Shown here piece after piece: positions 21,580 through 31,717 of a stretch of DNA of 64,000 bases (the stretch's first letter is position 1; each line of letters starts with the position of its first letter). The notes under the pieces are model-generated. The model made no database searches. It worked only from the letters and a program-made list of their open reading frames with translations, and was not told the DNA's origin. A program made the position numbers and the translations under genes. The stretch lies in assembly GCA_951799405.1 (NCBI GenBank), contig OX637353.1:13702001-13766000 (forward strand), in the 5' to 3' direction. The stretch is from Agapetus fuscipes. Taxonomy: Eukaryota; Arthropoda; Insecta; Trichoptera; Glossosomatidae.

Positions 21580-22045
21580 TAGAACGGCACAGTGACAAAA
21601 CGACACATGACATAACGACACATGACAGAGCGACACATGACAGAACGACACAGTGACAAAACGACACATGACATAACGACACAGTGACAAAGCGACACAT
21701 GACAGAACGACAAAGTGACATAACGACACATCACAGAACAACACAGTGACAAAACGACACATGATATAACGACATATGACAGAACGATACAGTGACAAAA
21801 CGACACATGACAGAACGACACAGTGACAAAACGACACATGACAGAACGACACAGTGACAAAACGACACATAACAGAATGACGTAGTGACAAAACAACACA
21901 TGACAGAACGACGCATGACTGGACAGAACGACACATGACAGAACGACGCATGACTGGACAGAACGACACATGACAGAACGACGCATGACTGGACAGAACG
22001 ACACATGACAGAACGACACATGACAGTATGACACATTACAAAACA
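21580..22045. repeat. Minisatellite, 15/16-bp units
   Basis: Alternating units CGACACATGACAGAA and CGACACAGTGACAAAA. At 21905-22010 there is a variant of about 35 bp carrying CGACGCATGACTGGACAGAA. The overlapping Cys/His/Val-rich open frames on the minus strand are artefacts of the repeat. In unit 2 this array is split by the LTR retrotransposon at ACGAC (21723-21727 here). Confidence 0.95.
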
Positions 22046-22124
22046 TCACAAGAAAATTGTTTTGTCTTATGATGTTCTTTCTTGTGCCGTCTATGGTATG
22101 TTAAGTTTTCGGTATTTTATGATG

Positions 22125-22215
22125 ATGATGATGGATGATTTATTTCCGGTGGCGCCGTTTAATGATCACAGACCATCTCAAGGGCGCCGTGGCTCTTCGA
22201 AAACAGCATTTCCTT
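22125..22215 (-). repeat. CR1/L2-like LINE extreme 3' end, antisense
   Basis: On the minus strand: GGCGCCCTTGAGATGG, then AAACGGCGCC and a (ATC)n tail. This is the same 3' UTR signature as at 25870-25930 and 5950-5990. It is a very short 5'-truncated insertion. Confidence 0.65.
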
Positions 22216-22221
22216 AAGACG

Positions 22222-22355
22222 TCCTCTTTATGTTTTGTCATGTGACGAGTGTTGTTTTGTTTTGGTGATTTATTTTCTGTTTTGTTTTGTCATTGTGATA
22301 TTTTATCATGTGAAGTTTTTGTCACTTGTTGCTCTGTCATGTGTCGCTCTGTCAA
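22222..22355. repeat. Inverted, degenerate minisatellite
   Basis: TGTCATGTGTCGCTCTGTCA and related strings are the reverse complement of the units at 21580-22045, so the array continues in opposite orientation across the LINE tail. Confidence 0.65.
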
Positions 22356-22734
22356 CCCAGATAGCAGGTCAGTTTGCTGCAAGTTTGATTTGTACTTGAT
22401 TTTACATTGTCATGTCAAATATGACAAAATAAGTTTATTGCAATATTGCTGCAAGCTTGCATTTTGCATCATGTTTCAAATATGAATAAACAAGTTTGCT
22501 TTTTGTTTGATACAAACTTGCGTGACGGGCTGTCAAAAATACGATTAGCAGTGTTGCCGTTTTATCGATTTTGCTATTTTGCTTTTTTTAAATCTCGCGA
22601 CTTTTTTCCCAGCGGCAGCACTGATCAGACACGAGTTGACAGATTGTGACGCGCATGCCTAGAAATCTTTGGGCATATTTTGGTTTTGGCAACATTATTT
22701 CTGAATTTTACTCTCTCTGTGGCTGTTTCTCAAA

Positions 22735-23210
22735 TGGGGCATCCACACGCTTGCGGCAAACGCCTTGAGTCAAGGGCTTGCAAGCGCTTGCAAGCTCTTG
22801 GAAAACCAAACAGGGTCATCCACACGCTTGTGCGTGCGTCTATGTGTGTTAGAATAAGCAAGCATGGCGGACGTCCAGCTTTTAGCTATAACATTTGGAT
22901 AAACTTATTTTGATTTAAAAAAAAAAACAAAACAAAAAGAGAGAAACTAAAAAGAAACGAATAATTCGGCAAAGACGATGGTGGATGATCAAAATTCATA
23001 GAAACCGTACCGCACCAGAATGCGCGCGCACAAGTATGTGTGTGCCTGGCATGCGCATGCGTGAATTCCCTTTGACTTGCGTCAAAAAACCGACTCTGGT
23101 CGGATCGGCGACAAGCTGAGCCAAGGCGGCTTAAGCCACGCCCCCAGCTGAGCCAAACGGCCGTCCACACGCTCGACTTGGCTCGACTTGGCAAGCGTGT
23201 GGATGCCCCA
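22735..23210. mobile_element. PIF/Harbinger-like non-autonomous element
   Basis: Perfect 20-bp inverted ends TGGGGCATCCACACGCTTGC and complement, with AAA on both sides. The plus-strand translation near 22967 reads RQRRWWMIKIHRNR, like the RR.WW..P.NR start of Harbinger transposases; the frame soon ends. It is probably a deletion derivative of a larger autonomous element. Confidence 0.6.
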
Positions 23211-23247
23211 AAACAACTTTGAAATGACGTCACGAGAGACCCCCCAC

Positions 23248-23518
23248 GTAGGGCTGCCATACGTCAGGATTTTTAGGCTCTTGTCGGGATTGCGACCGGA
23301 TTTCGGAAGTATCAGGACTTTTCAATTTTTTAATAGTCAAAGTATAGAAAAATATTTGAAACACAAGTTAGTTTGAAATATTTGTTTATGCTTTAGCTTT
23401 GTACTTATTAAGTAAGTACGCAGTGTTTAATTACGTTTGCAACAAAATGTCAGGACTTTCTATGGAAATTAGGCTTTTTGTCAGGAATTTTAAATTTTTC
23501 ATCTGGTATCCCTACCCC
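23248..23518. repeat. MITE-like repeat with GTAGGG ends
   Basis: Left end GTAGGGCTGCCATACGTCAG, right end CTGGTATCCCTACCCCC, and several internal TGTCAGGA/GTCAGGACTTT motifs. The ends are imperfect inverted repeats. No coding potential. Confidence 0.4.
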
Positions 23519-24111
23519 CACGCGACCGCGTGTGGCGGGTGGCCGGCCGCCATTATTTGTATACGAGCTCGCTTTGTGAATTTCTTACATTTTTGTTATT
23601 TTGCGTTTTATAATGTCCAGTCGCCTTTGTTATGTACCTCATTGTTTCAATACGGAAGTTAAAGGAATCAGATACGTGTTTATTTGACGATTAGTAATGT
23701 ACTTACGTCTTTTAAAATGTTTCGGCATGCTGTTCCTACATCATATTTACCAGGTATGTAAAACTATTTCCTTTTGAATACTTAGTAGGACGTGTTTGAT
23801 GTACTTTTTGTAGAAATAAGAAATGTGTATTATCTAGATTTTGGCACTAACTTTTTGAACTTACGTTTTTATTTATTTCAAATATTTTCACGTAAAAATT
23901 TGAAAGTAAATTTCAGCAAAGTTGTTTGTAACCTAAATGTGACATATTCTGTGAAAATAAGTTGCAAAATTAGTTCGATGAAGCCATTTGATGTGTGTTG
24001 ATAAAACTGGCAGTACTTATTCCTGGCAGTAAAACCTGTAAAACTGGCCTGTGCCAAACAAAACCAAACAAAACTACAAAACTGGCCTGTAAAACTGGCA
24101 GTACAGTTCCT

Positions 24112-24410
24112 TGACTTATAGGTTGTTATGCGGCTGACCACCCATACTATAAAAAATTGGTTCACTTTGCCAATGTCACCCCTGTTTCAGGGAAGGACGG
24201 CAAGAGTTGCAAGGCTTATGTTCATTTGAGATTGGGTTTTTATATTGTAGGTCCACATGCGGCATGTGTTAGCGCGAAATTATACATATCTGCTTGTGGG
24301 AATGCATTTAATATAAATCTTAAATGATATATATCTTTGCACTATTTATACATATCTGCTTGTGGGAATGCATTTAATATAAATCTTAAATGATATATAT
24401 CTTTACACTA
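24112..24410 (+). repeat. R repeat, split by a LINE
   Basis: R left part from CCTTGACTTATAGGTTGTTA, with an internal direct duplication of about 66 bp (CATATCTGCTTGTGGGAATG block twice). Its right end TTTGCAGCTTAGATTAGATT reappears at 25931 after the LINE, showing that the LINE landed inside R. Confidence 0.7.
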
Positions 24411-25880
24411 TTTAACTCCTCTTTATGTAATGGAAATGTCCCGAAAATGCTAAAGACTGCACAAATCTCACCGATCCTAAAAAAACAACAGTTGGACCCC
24501 GAAGATAAGTCAAACTATAGACCCATCTCAAATTTACCACTTTTAGGAAAATTATTGGAGCGAATTGTTGCATCACAACTAACTGCATACATGACGAAAA
24601 ATCATCTTTTTGCCAAGAACCAGTCTGCCTACAGAAAACACCACTCGACTGAAACAGGCCTATTAAAGCTGCTATCAGATTTAACAACAGCAGTCGAACA
24701 AGGGAACACTGCAGTAATTGCGCTCCTGGATCTGAGTGCAGCGTTTGACACTGTAGATCACCATATACTCACTCTTAAGCTCGAGGCAACATTTGGTATC
24801 AAAGGAAAAGCTCTTGACTGGTTATCTTCGTACCTCACTGAGAGAACACAAACCGTCAAGTTAAATGGAGCTCTCTCTTTGCAGACATTATTGACATGTG
24901 GAGTACCTCAAGGCTCTGTGCTAGGACCCCTACTTTTTACAATGTATACAAGTGAGTTGGAGGATGTTATTTACAAATGGGGCTTAAAGGCCCACATCTA
25001 CGCAGATGACTGTCAAATCTATTCCCACTGTAGATTCTCAGATATGAATGAACTCAAGTTCACTTTGAACAGATGCATCGAAGAAGTGAACAAATGGATG
25101 CTGTCCCATCGACTTATGCTTAACCCAAGCAAAACGGAGCTTATGTGGCTTGCCACTCAAAAACGAGCACACATGATCGACAACTCTCCTGTGCACATCT
25201 CTGGAACAGACATTTTTCCATCAAAATGTGTCAAGTTGTTAGGAGTCCAGCTAGATAGCAGTCTCACTTTGAGTAAACAAATAAGCAAAACCGTCAGTGC
25301 TGGTTTCTACGGCCTCAGGCAGCTCAAGCAAGTCAAGAGTTGCCTCCCACTAGAGGCTATGAAAGCGCTTGTCAATGCCTTTGTTGTGTCCAAGGTGGAC
25401 TACTGCAATGCCATCTATGCTGCACAACCACTATATCAGCTGAATAGACTGCAGTCAATACTGAATGCCGGTGCACGCCTGATATTCGGGCAAAACAGGT
25501 ACTGCCACATCACGCCACTTTTACAAGGACTCCACTGGCTGAAAATTCCCCAGAGAATAAATTTTAAGTTGAACCTCATTGTGTTCAACGCTCTACAAGG
25601 AATGGCTCCTGAGTACTTACAAGAACTAGTGCGACCGAAAGTTTTACAGGAGAGAGGACTGACGTTGCGCTCGGCAGAGAGGGGCTCCAAAACGTTGGTA
25701 AACGAGCCAACCAGGAAAATAACCACAGTGTTTGGCAATCGTGCGTTTGCTGTTGCGGGTCCCTCTTCGTGGAACCAGCTGCCACCGGAAGTTCGAGTTT
25801 CAAAATCCAGGGAAAACCTTAAAAAAACCCTCAAGACACACTACTTCGCCGCGATAACACAAAAAGCGCCCTTGGAGTGA
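24390..25880 (+). CDS. CR1/L2-like LINE reverse transcriptase, 5'-truncated
   Basis: Open frame of 496 codons encoding the RT and C-terminal domain of a non-LTR retrotransposon. LINE-derived sequence starts near 24411 (the first about 7 codons come from R). RT motifs: NYRPISNLP (about residue 43), QSAYRKHHSTET, motif A ALLDLSAAFD with Asp114, GVPQGSVLGPLLF with Gln174, and catalytic YADD at 204-207. The C-terminal domain carries LHWLKIPQRI, LRSAERG and FGNRAFAVAGPSSWNQLPPE. The N-terminal endonuclease is absent, so the copy cannot move by itself although RT looks undamaged. The 3' UTR has GCGCCCTTGGAGTG and AAACGGCGC, then a (ATC)n tail to 25930. QSxxRxxHSTET and SAAFDTVDH are typical of the CR1/L2/Rex1 group; the exact clade is not settled. 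An identical copy lies at 50143-51633. Confidence 0.88.
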   Translation: MIYIFTLFNSSLCNGNVPKMLKTAQISPILKKQQLDPEDKSNYRPISNLPLLGKLLERIVASQLTAYMTKNHLFAKNQSAYRKHHSTETGLLKLLSDLTTAVEQGNTAVIALLDLSAAFDTVDHHILTLKLEATFGIKGKALDWLSSYLTERTQTVKLNGALSLQTLLTCGVPQGSVLGPLLFTMYTSELEDVIYKWGLKAHIYADDCQIYSHCRFSDMNELKFTLNRCIEEVNKWMLSHRLMLNPSKTELMWLATQKRAHMIDNSPVHISGTDIFPSKCVKLLGVQLDSSLTLSKQISKTVSAGFYGLRQLKQVKSCLPLEAMKALVNAFVVSKVDYCNAIYAAQPLYQLNRLQSILNAGARLIFGQNRYCHITPLLQGLHWLKIPQRINFKLNLIVFNALQGMAPEYLQELVRPKVLQERGLTLRSAERGSKTLVNEPTRKITTVFGNRAFAVAGPSSWNQLPPEVRVSKSRENLKKTLKTHYFAAITQKAPLE

Positions 25881-26129
25881 CAATTTTTACGAAACGGCGC
25901 TATACCAAGTCATCATTATCATCATCATCATTTGCAGCTTAGATTAGATTAGACTTATAATATAATATGATGTCCGTGGCTAGGGAAACTAAGCCCCGGA
26001 TAACAATAATAATATGGGGATAATTTCTTTGATGAGCGCTGTTTTAGTGTGAATCATACCTCAAGATTTATTTAGAAGCTTCAAAGAACACCCAACAGTT
26101 ACTGATTGTTATTACACTTGTTTCAGTTC

Positions 26130-26580
26130 CTCTTCCTTGAGGCCTCGAGGGTTGACAACAAAAATCCCTGAAGAATCTACAGCACTGCCTTTTTGGACAT
26201 TGTGGCGTCACAGTTTCTTGAGCTCTGTGCACCGATTGACTATGGAGCTGGCGTGGGAGAGACTGTGTCTGTGGAATTTGGAGCGACCTGATAACTTTGT
26301 GCAGCCGAGCGAGAAGCTCCCACCTGGACAGGATCGTGAGTAGTCTCTATGGAGGGCCCTAAACAGGTTGAGAACGGGTGTTGGCAGAGCGCATTGTAAC
26401 ATGATGACCTGGGCAATCTTACATCAAGATGGCACCACGCTCTGTGAATGCGGAGCCCAACAGTTCATGGATCATCTTCGGATCTGTTCGGCCTGCCCAA
26501 CAAGCTGCACACTGGCCGACCTAATAGAGGGTAACGATAGAGCGGTGAAAGCTGCGCGACACTGGGCAAAAATTGTGTAG
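26130..26580 (+). pseudogene. LINE C-terminal fragment with Cys/His tail
   Basis: Frames at 26137-26343 and 26368-26580 are one reading frame broken by TAG at 26341. The joined pattern NRLRTGVGRAH, TLCECGAQQFMDHL, then C..CPTSC and AVKAARHWAKIV is the conserved tail of a LINE family with the metal-binding C.CG..Q...HL....C motif. It is related to 20092-20400 and 28804-29080. Confidence 0.65.
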
Positions 26581-26582
26581 CG

Positions 26583-26882
26583 TCTGACTCCATAAAGAAG
26601 TATCATCCTATTTGCAATAAAAATAAGTACACAGTTAAAATTTATTCATCGGATATTATATTTTTATGTGTTTCCATAAATAACTCCTTACAGGGCAATC
26701 CGATCTTGGTATTTTATAATATTTGCTTTAATAATTTCTAAGAAAACGGAGTACCGTGGAACAAATTTCTAAAAAGAAAATTAAAACTGTTTATAATGAA
26801 ATCAGTACTTAGTGTATATTACATCCTTAATTATAAATGATTTGTAATATAATTACTAAAAATATCCTTGTTTTTTTGTTAC
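26583..26882. other. AT-rich spacer
   Basis: No gene or repeat end recognised between two LINE fragments. Confidence 0.3.
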
Positions 26883-27245
26883 AGAGCCGAGAGACAAAGC
26901 AACGGGGCTAGGGGAATAATGTACCTGAGTGTGACTAGAAACATGGCGAAGAAGATATAACTCCGAATTGTATAAGCTGTACCAGGACGCTGATGTGGTC
27001 CGCTCAATAAAGGTCAACAGACTGCATTGGCTGGGGCACATTCAGCAATTAGACCATCATAGCCTGGAGAAGACGATTGTAATGACGAACCCGGAGGGAC
27101 GGCGGACAGTGAGAAGACCACGTTCAAGATAGCTGGATGAAGTCGTGGCGGATTGTCGTGCAGTGGGGCTGGAGGAGGAAGACGTTGGATAGACAGCGGT
27201 GGCAGCGGTTACTGAGGGAGGTCGTGCCAATGATGATGATGATGT
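26883..27245 (+). pseudogene. RTE-like LINE 3' fragment
   Basis: Translation ELYKLYQDADVVRSIKVNRL, then HWLGHIQQL and PEGRRTVRRPRSR, followed by a stop and an ATG-repeat tail (GATGATGATGATG). NRLxWxGHxxR and PEGRRxxGRPRxRW mark the end of RTE-like polyproteins. It has at least two stops. Confidence 0.65.
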
Positions 27246-27798
27246 GATTATTATAAAACTTTGTTACTACTATAAGCGAACTGTAAATAAAATAAAATTA
27301 AAATATTTTATCTTTTTATTCTAATTTTGTTTTTTTAAATATTATAAAAAAATGTATATGATTTGCAGAAGCAAACATTTGGCAAATTTGTCATAACAAG
27401 CTTGCGGGAACTTTGTTATGACAAAGTTCCTGCAAGCTTGTTGCTGGGAAACTAGAAAGTTTGATTCAAACTTGCCTCAAGTGTATATACTTGCCATGGC
27501 GAACTTGCAGTAAGCCTTCACTTTTGACACATCAAACTTGTTGCAAGTCAGATGCAAGTTTAAAATGCTATCTGGGAAGTACGTAAGGATAGGAAAAAAT
27601 GGAGGCAGCTCTGCAGAGGCTCTGGCCACCCCTAGCAGAATGGCGACAGAGTTACAGTTACAGACAGACAGTAACCGAAAGCAACTTTCTAGTAGGTATA
27701 GATACCTTTTCAAATACACCTGGATTTAGATAAACGCGACACATCTTGTCTTGTTGGAAATCAACGTCTTGGGGAACAATAGAAGTTTGAGACACTAA

Positions 27799-27995
27799 GA
27801 GTCCGTTCCCACTTGTCGGGTGTCGGAACCGTATAGTAATCGGAGGTTCCAGTGGCAGAACATTTCGGACAAAATCGGTTTCCGACAAGTGTGAACAGCT
27901 TCATACATAATGTTCTGCCACTGGAACCTCCAATTAATATATGGATCAGACCATGATGGATCAGACACCCGACCATGGGAACAGGCTCTTACTGT
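27799..27995. repeat. Palindromic fold-back element
   Basis: AAGAGTCCGTTCCCACTTGT at the left pairs with the CATGGGAACAGGCTCTTA region at the right. GGAGGTTCCAGTGGCAGAAC pairs with GTTCTGCCACTGGAACCTCC. Internal ACATTTCGGACAAAATCGG block. A one-armed derivative is at 6400-6570. Confidence 0.7.
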
Positions 27996-28151
27996 GGGAG
28001 ACAATGCTCAGTTCTAAAAAGAGAAAAAAAGTATAAAAAAGTATTCGTATTTATTTAATCTTCTTGTCATAAAAAAATACGAGAAGGTAGGTAGCTATAA
28101 TATTATGCTTGTTTCCTTTGAATGTCCCTGTCTGAAAATAAAATACATACA

Positions 28152-28405
28152 GTGTAACTTCTTGCCGTATATTGCCCAAAGAGGTCGCATGTGGCAAGTG
28201 GAACCTATTTATTTGTACAGGTAAGGCCTAAGGGGGCCGGTATTACATCAACCATTTCATTTGAAGTGTGAAGACTGAATTAACCTAGCCAGTGTTTTAT
28301 TTTGGGTTTCCAATAAACACCGAAATGGGAAATCGTTTCTGACATCCTCGCAAGGCTCTGACCCGAGCTCTCGGCATGGAATGCATGCCTACCAACTGAG
28401 CTGTA
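28152..28405 (-). repeat. SINE type 1, antisense
   Basis: Counterpart of 6715-6975, with CGGCATGGAATGCATGCCTA near the damaged tRNA-like head. Confidence 0.65.
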
Positions 28406-28803
28406 ACAGCATTGTGAAATATACATGCAGGGAAATCTAATGACACATTTGGATCTGAGAATACAGAATCTACATAGTTAAGGTTATTTTTACACCTATT
28501 TTTATTGTAAAAAGTATGACTGTATGTCCTGCCTGAAATAATTTAGTTTTACTCCTTCTTTTATTTCTTTAAATTAAATTTTTGGACGAGGTTGACCACA
28601 GAAACTTTAAAAAATTCTTCACTTGCCAATGCTAGACCCTGGTAATTTTTTTTTAATAGATTTGTGAAGAGGAATGCAATTCACATATCTATTTTTCCTG
28701 GTCAGAAACAGGTTTTATCATCATCAATTACTTAATGATTCATTAATTCATATTTTAATTAATTATTAATTACCCATTGACATCTGTTGAATCAGGGTCG
28801 AAG

Positions 28804-29080
28804 TCGAAGTCGACCTCGAGTGGCCCGTATGGAGATCCATGAACAGATTGAGGACCAATGTTGGAAGAGCCCGGGCCAGCATGCTGACCTGGGGATTTCT
28901 GGGACGGGAGGACTCTACACTATGTGAGTGTGGAGCTCAGCAAACAATGGAGCACCTGCGGTGTTGTCCCTCCTGTCCGACAAGCTGCTCCATGGATGAT
29001 CTCTTTGCGGGAAACCAAAGAGCTGTAGACATTGCTCGTTACTGGGCCAATACGGTGTGAAGCTGACACGAAGAAGAAGA
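28804..29080 (+). mobile_element. LINE 3' tail insertion, absent from copy A flank
   Basis: Flanked by the 10-bp direct repeat AGGGTCGAAG (28794-28803 and 29081-29090). Copy A has the single-copy empty site at about 7407. It encodes EWPVWRSMNRLRTNVGRARA, then CECGAQQTMEHLRCCPSC and ARYWANTV, followed by GAA repeats. A 277-bp 5'-truncated retrotransposition after the A/B split. Confidence 0.85.
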
Positions 29081-29204
29081 AGGGTCGAAGTTATGGTCAA
29101 ATGGCCTTGGCGTGATTGGAACCAGCGTTAGTCTATTGCTATTCCAATTACGCTAGTCAAGAATAACGACTTGACCCTCGGCCATAACACCGACAATTTT
29201 GTGA

Positions 29205-29413
29205 AAGTTGCAGGGTTTATTTTCATTCTAGAATTGGATTTTATTTTTTAAATGCGCACGCCGCATGTGAACCTACAACATAAAAACCCAAATCTCAAAT
29301 GGGCATACACCCTGCAACTCTTGCCGTCCTTTCCTGAAACAGGGGTGACATTGGAAAAGTGAACCATTTTCTACAGCATGGGCGGTCAGCCGCATACCAA
29401 CCTATAAGTCAAG
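29205..29413 (-). repeat. R repeat, antisense
   Basis: Counterpart of 7550-7763, with GGTTCACTTTTCCAATGTCA and TTGACTTATAGGTTGGTATG on the minus strand. Confidence 0.6.
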
Positions 29414-29562
29414 AAGCTGTGTAATTTTTAATTCATAAAATTAATGTGTAAATTTATCTCTGCAACTTAGATAATTTAACGTTACATTTTTGCCCTTGAA
29501 GCGACGTCTCACAAAATGGTGCTTTTAAAAATTGTGCAATTAATAAATAAATAAATTGGTAC

Positions 29563-29856
29563 ATGCCGTATTGTTCAGAGTTGAACCTTCTTCGCGGTAA
29601 ATACGGTGGAGGAAATTTAGGATCTTATCTAAGGACACAGGTCATACAATCATGTGTGCCTTTAGACAGAACTCATTACGAAACCCATAATAAAACGAAT
29701 GATTTATATAAATTGAAAATACCGCAATCTGTATTTCCGCTTCCATTGTCTGTTCTAATTGGTTTCATAAAGCTGGAATACATTTCGTCCCCTAACTGCT
29801 TGTTTGTCTTATCTCCCACAGAGGTAATAACACATGATAAATGTTTGTATGTGTAG
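29563..29856 (+). other. Conserved 97-codon open frame, copy-B flank
   Basis: Same frame length as 7916-8209 with about ten replacements clustered in the second half (for example FVLIGFTKLKYIPP versus SVLIGFIKLEYISS). No recognised domain. Coding status doubtful. Confidence 0.2.
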
Positions 29857-30516
29857 GTACCTACTGGACCAATGTGTCTTATGAAAACTGGATATTGATT
29901 TTAAAAATATTTTAAAACAACTCTCACATTATGTGGTATACGTTTTTTTCTTAGTTCAGATTGTGTAGAATGTGATTTTTCAGGCAACATCATTGAGAGG
30001 TCACCTTTGAATCAAATATCTATGTAGTAGATAAGCAAAACAAGCACTGAGGGGACGAGACGGTATACCTACCTATTATCTTATTTTTCATTAAAACGAC
30101 AGTTTTGGATTCTAAATTCCAAAAGATTCAACAGATAAAAAGCTTTTTATAAATGAGAGACTAGCACCTCTGACGGTCAGATTTGAAAGTAATCCGGCCG
30201 AATGACTAGGTTAATTTTCGCGCATTTTTCAAAGTTCCCATCTCAATAATTATGTATGTGATAATTTTATCTTTTAAGGTATGAAATATCATATCGACTG
30301 CTCCAAGGAAGAAGGAAGTAACTCTGAAATTTAGGTTTTTGACTTATTTCCATTTCTGAAGGTGACAAATCATTATCTTCATTCCAAGATGACAGCCGTG
30401 TCTCTATCTCTTTTAAATTCGTTAATAAATTAATGTAAACAATAGCTTAGGCATTGCTCTCCATACAATAAATAACATTCAATTGGCTCTCCTGCGAAAC
30501 TGTCTTTTTTGACTTA

Positions 30517-30804
30517 GGGGCCGTCCATAAATTACGTCATCGATTTTGGCCGATTTTCGACCCCCCCTCCCCCCTTACAATCATCCTATAGTCATTATCT
30601 TATGACCCCCCCCCCTCTTGCTGTAATAATGGATGAGCTTAATAATTAATAATGTTATATTACTTACATAATATTTTGTATATTTTGTAGAAATTGGTAT
30701 TTACAAGAACGACGTCACTTTTGGTACTCGTACATCATTTGCCATCATCCGCAGACCAGACTCCCCCCCCTTTAATGCGAATGACGTAATATATGGCCAT
30801 TCCC
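30517..30804. mobile_element. 288-bp TIR element with TTA target duplication
   Basis: Ends GGGGCCGTCCATAAATTACG and (reverse) GGGAATGGCCATATATTACG. Flanked by TTA (30514-30516 and 30805-30807). Contains three runs of 7-9 C. A 3-bp TTA duplication suggests PIF/Harbinger-like. It is not seen in the copy A flank. Confidence 0.65.
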
Positions 30805-30937
30805 TTAGTGCTGTCATCCTTGAAGCAGTCGATAATATTGTTTGGGTTCCTTTAATCAACTGCAATTTATTTATTTTTGAAGGTAAGATTTACACAATGT
30901 CGGTTTACAATGTATTATTCACTTTTCTAGCTCTTAG

Positions 30938-31192
30938 TTCCTTGACTTATAGGTTGGTATTCGGCTGACCACCCATGCTGTAAAAATGGTTCACTTTGCC
31001 AATGTCACCCCTGTTACAGGGAAGGACGGCAAGAGCTGCAGGGTGTATGTCCATTTGAGATTGGTTTTTATGTTATAGGCTCACATGAGGCACGTGCAAG
31101 CGCGAACTTGTACGTGTCTTGGTTGTGGGAATGCATGTAATGTGAATCTCCAATGCAACATATCTTTGCAACTTAGATTAGATTAGATTAGA
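30938..31192 (+). repeat. R repeat, reference copy with known empty site
   Basis: Copy A has GCTATTAGCTTATCG where B has R between CTCTTAG and CTTATCG, so the boundaries are defined. It starts TTCCTTGACTTATAGG and ends with (GATTA)n, flanked by TTAG on both sides. About 255 bp, no open frame, no tRNA-like head. Confidence 0.8.
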
Positions 31193-31254
31193 TTAGCTTA
31201 TCGACTTCATGGCTCAATGTTTCAATCAACTCTGCTGCTGTACCATTGCGGCTC

Positions 31255-31302
31255 GTTTATATAGGTACGAAAGGGACGATTCTTGCTTGTTCTAGATTAT
31301 TC
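31255..31302. promoter_or_regulatory. TATA-like box plus heat-shock-element-like array, copy B
   Basis: TTTATATAGG, then TTC triplets at 31280, 31290 and 31300 at exact 10-bp intervals, as in copy A. It lies 416-463 bp before the BTB exon start. An AG preceded by TTTGTAC just before the ATG could be a 5'-UTR splice acceptor. Confidence 0.35.
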
Positions 31303-31717
31303 TATAGTGGATTGTACCAGACACCTCTATAGAACTGTTCGATATTATTCCAGTTACCAGCACAAACTCACGTTAGACTATGCTAGAAGTAGACACACAC
31401 CCAAGCAAGCCCCACGAGCTCATACGTTCGTAACAATACATTGAAGAGAAAAAACGGCAACCTATTTTTTTCTGAAATGCGAGAAATATAATATGGAAAT
31501 GATAAAGAACGATTTTAACCTATCAATATATTTTTGAATGTTTTTTACCTAGCTGTAATGTGTAACGATATTTTAAAATAAAGTACGTTCGAAAAAAAAT
31601 ACAGTCCTCATTCATTTGTTAATTTTTATATCTTTACAAAAAAACGTTACTGTGATTGTCAAACTATTAAATAGTTTTGATTTTTATTTCCATATTTGTA
31701 CAGATTACTGAAAAAAA

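Larger units (their letters stand above)
22356..27576. mobile_element. Composite DNA transposon remnant with CCCAGATAGCA ends
   Basis: Ends are the 11-bp inverted repeat CCCAGATAGCA (22356-22366) and TGCTATCTGGG (27566-27576). Both ends carry repeated CAAGTTTG and CAAGCTTGC motifs, and the right end has a strong hairpin (about 27394-27442). The interior is filled with later insertions: a Harbinger-like element, a MITE, R, LINEs. A short frame at 23625 (MSSRLCYVPHCFNTEVKG) recalls the C-x4-C start of a THAP DNA-binding domain, as in P-element and Kolobok-type transposases, but stops at once. The superfamily is unassigned. Confidence 0.45.

Noticed and set aside
21580..22045. CRISPR array
   Set aside because: Short degenerate units without unique spacers, in a eukaryotic genome; a minisatellite explains it.
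21561..22049. Minus-strand Cys/His/Val-rich frames of 100-160 codons (also 47417-47803)
   Set aside because: All three frames of the minisatellite are open, which reflects the repeat unit and not selection.
22886..23260. 124-codon minus-strand frame (also 48669-49013)
   Set aside because: Lies across the Harbinger-like element in the strand opposite to its transposase remnant; no domain.
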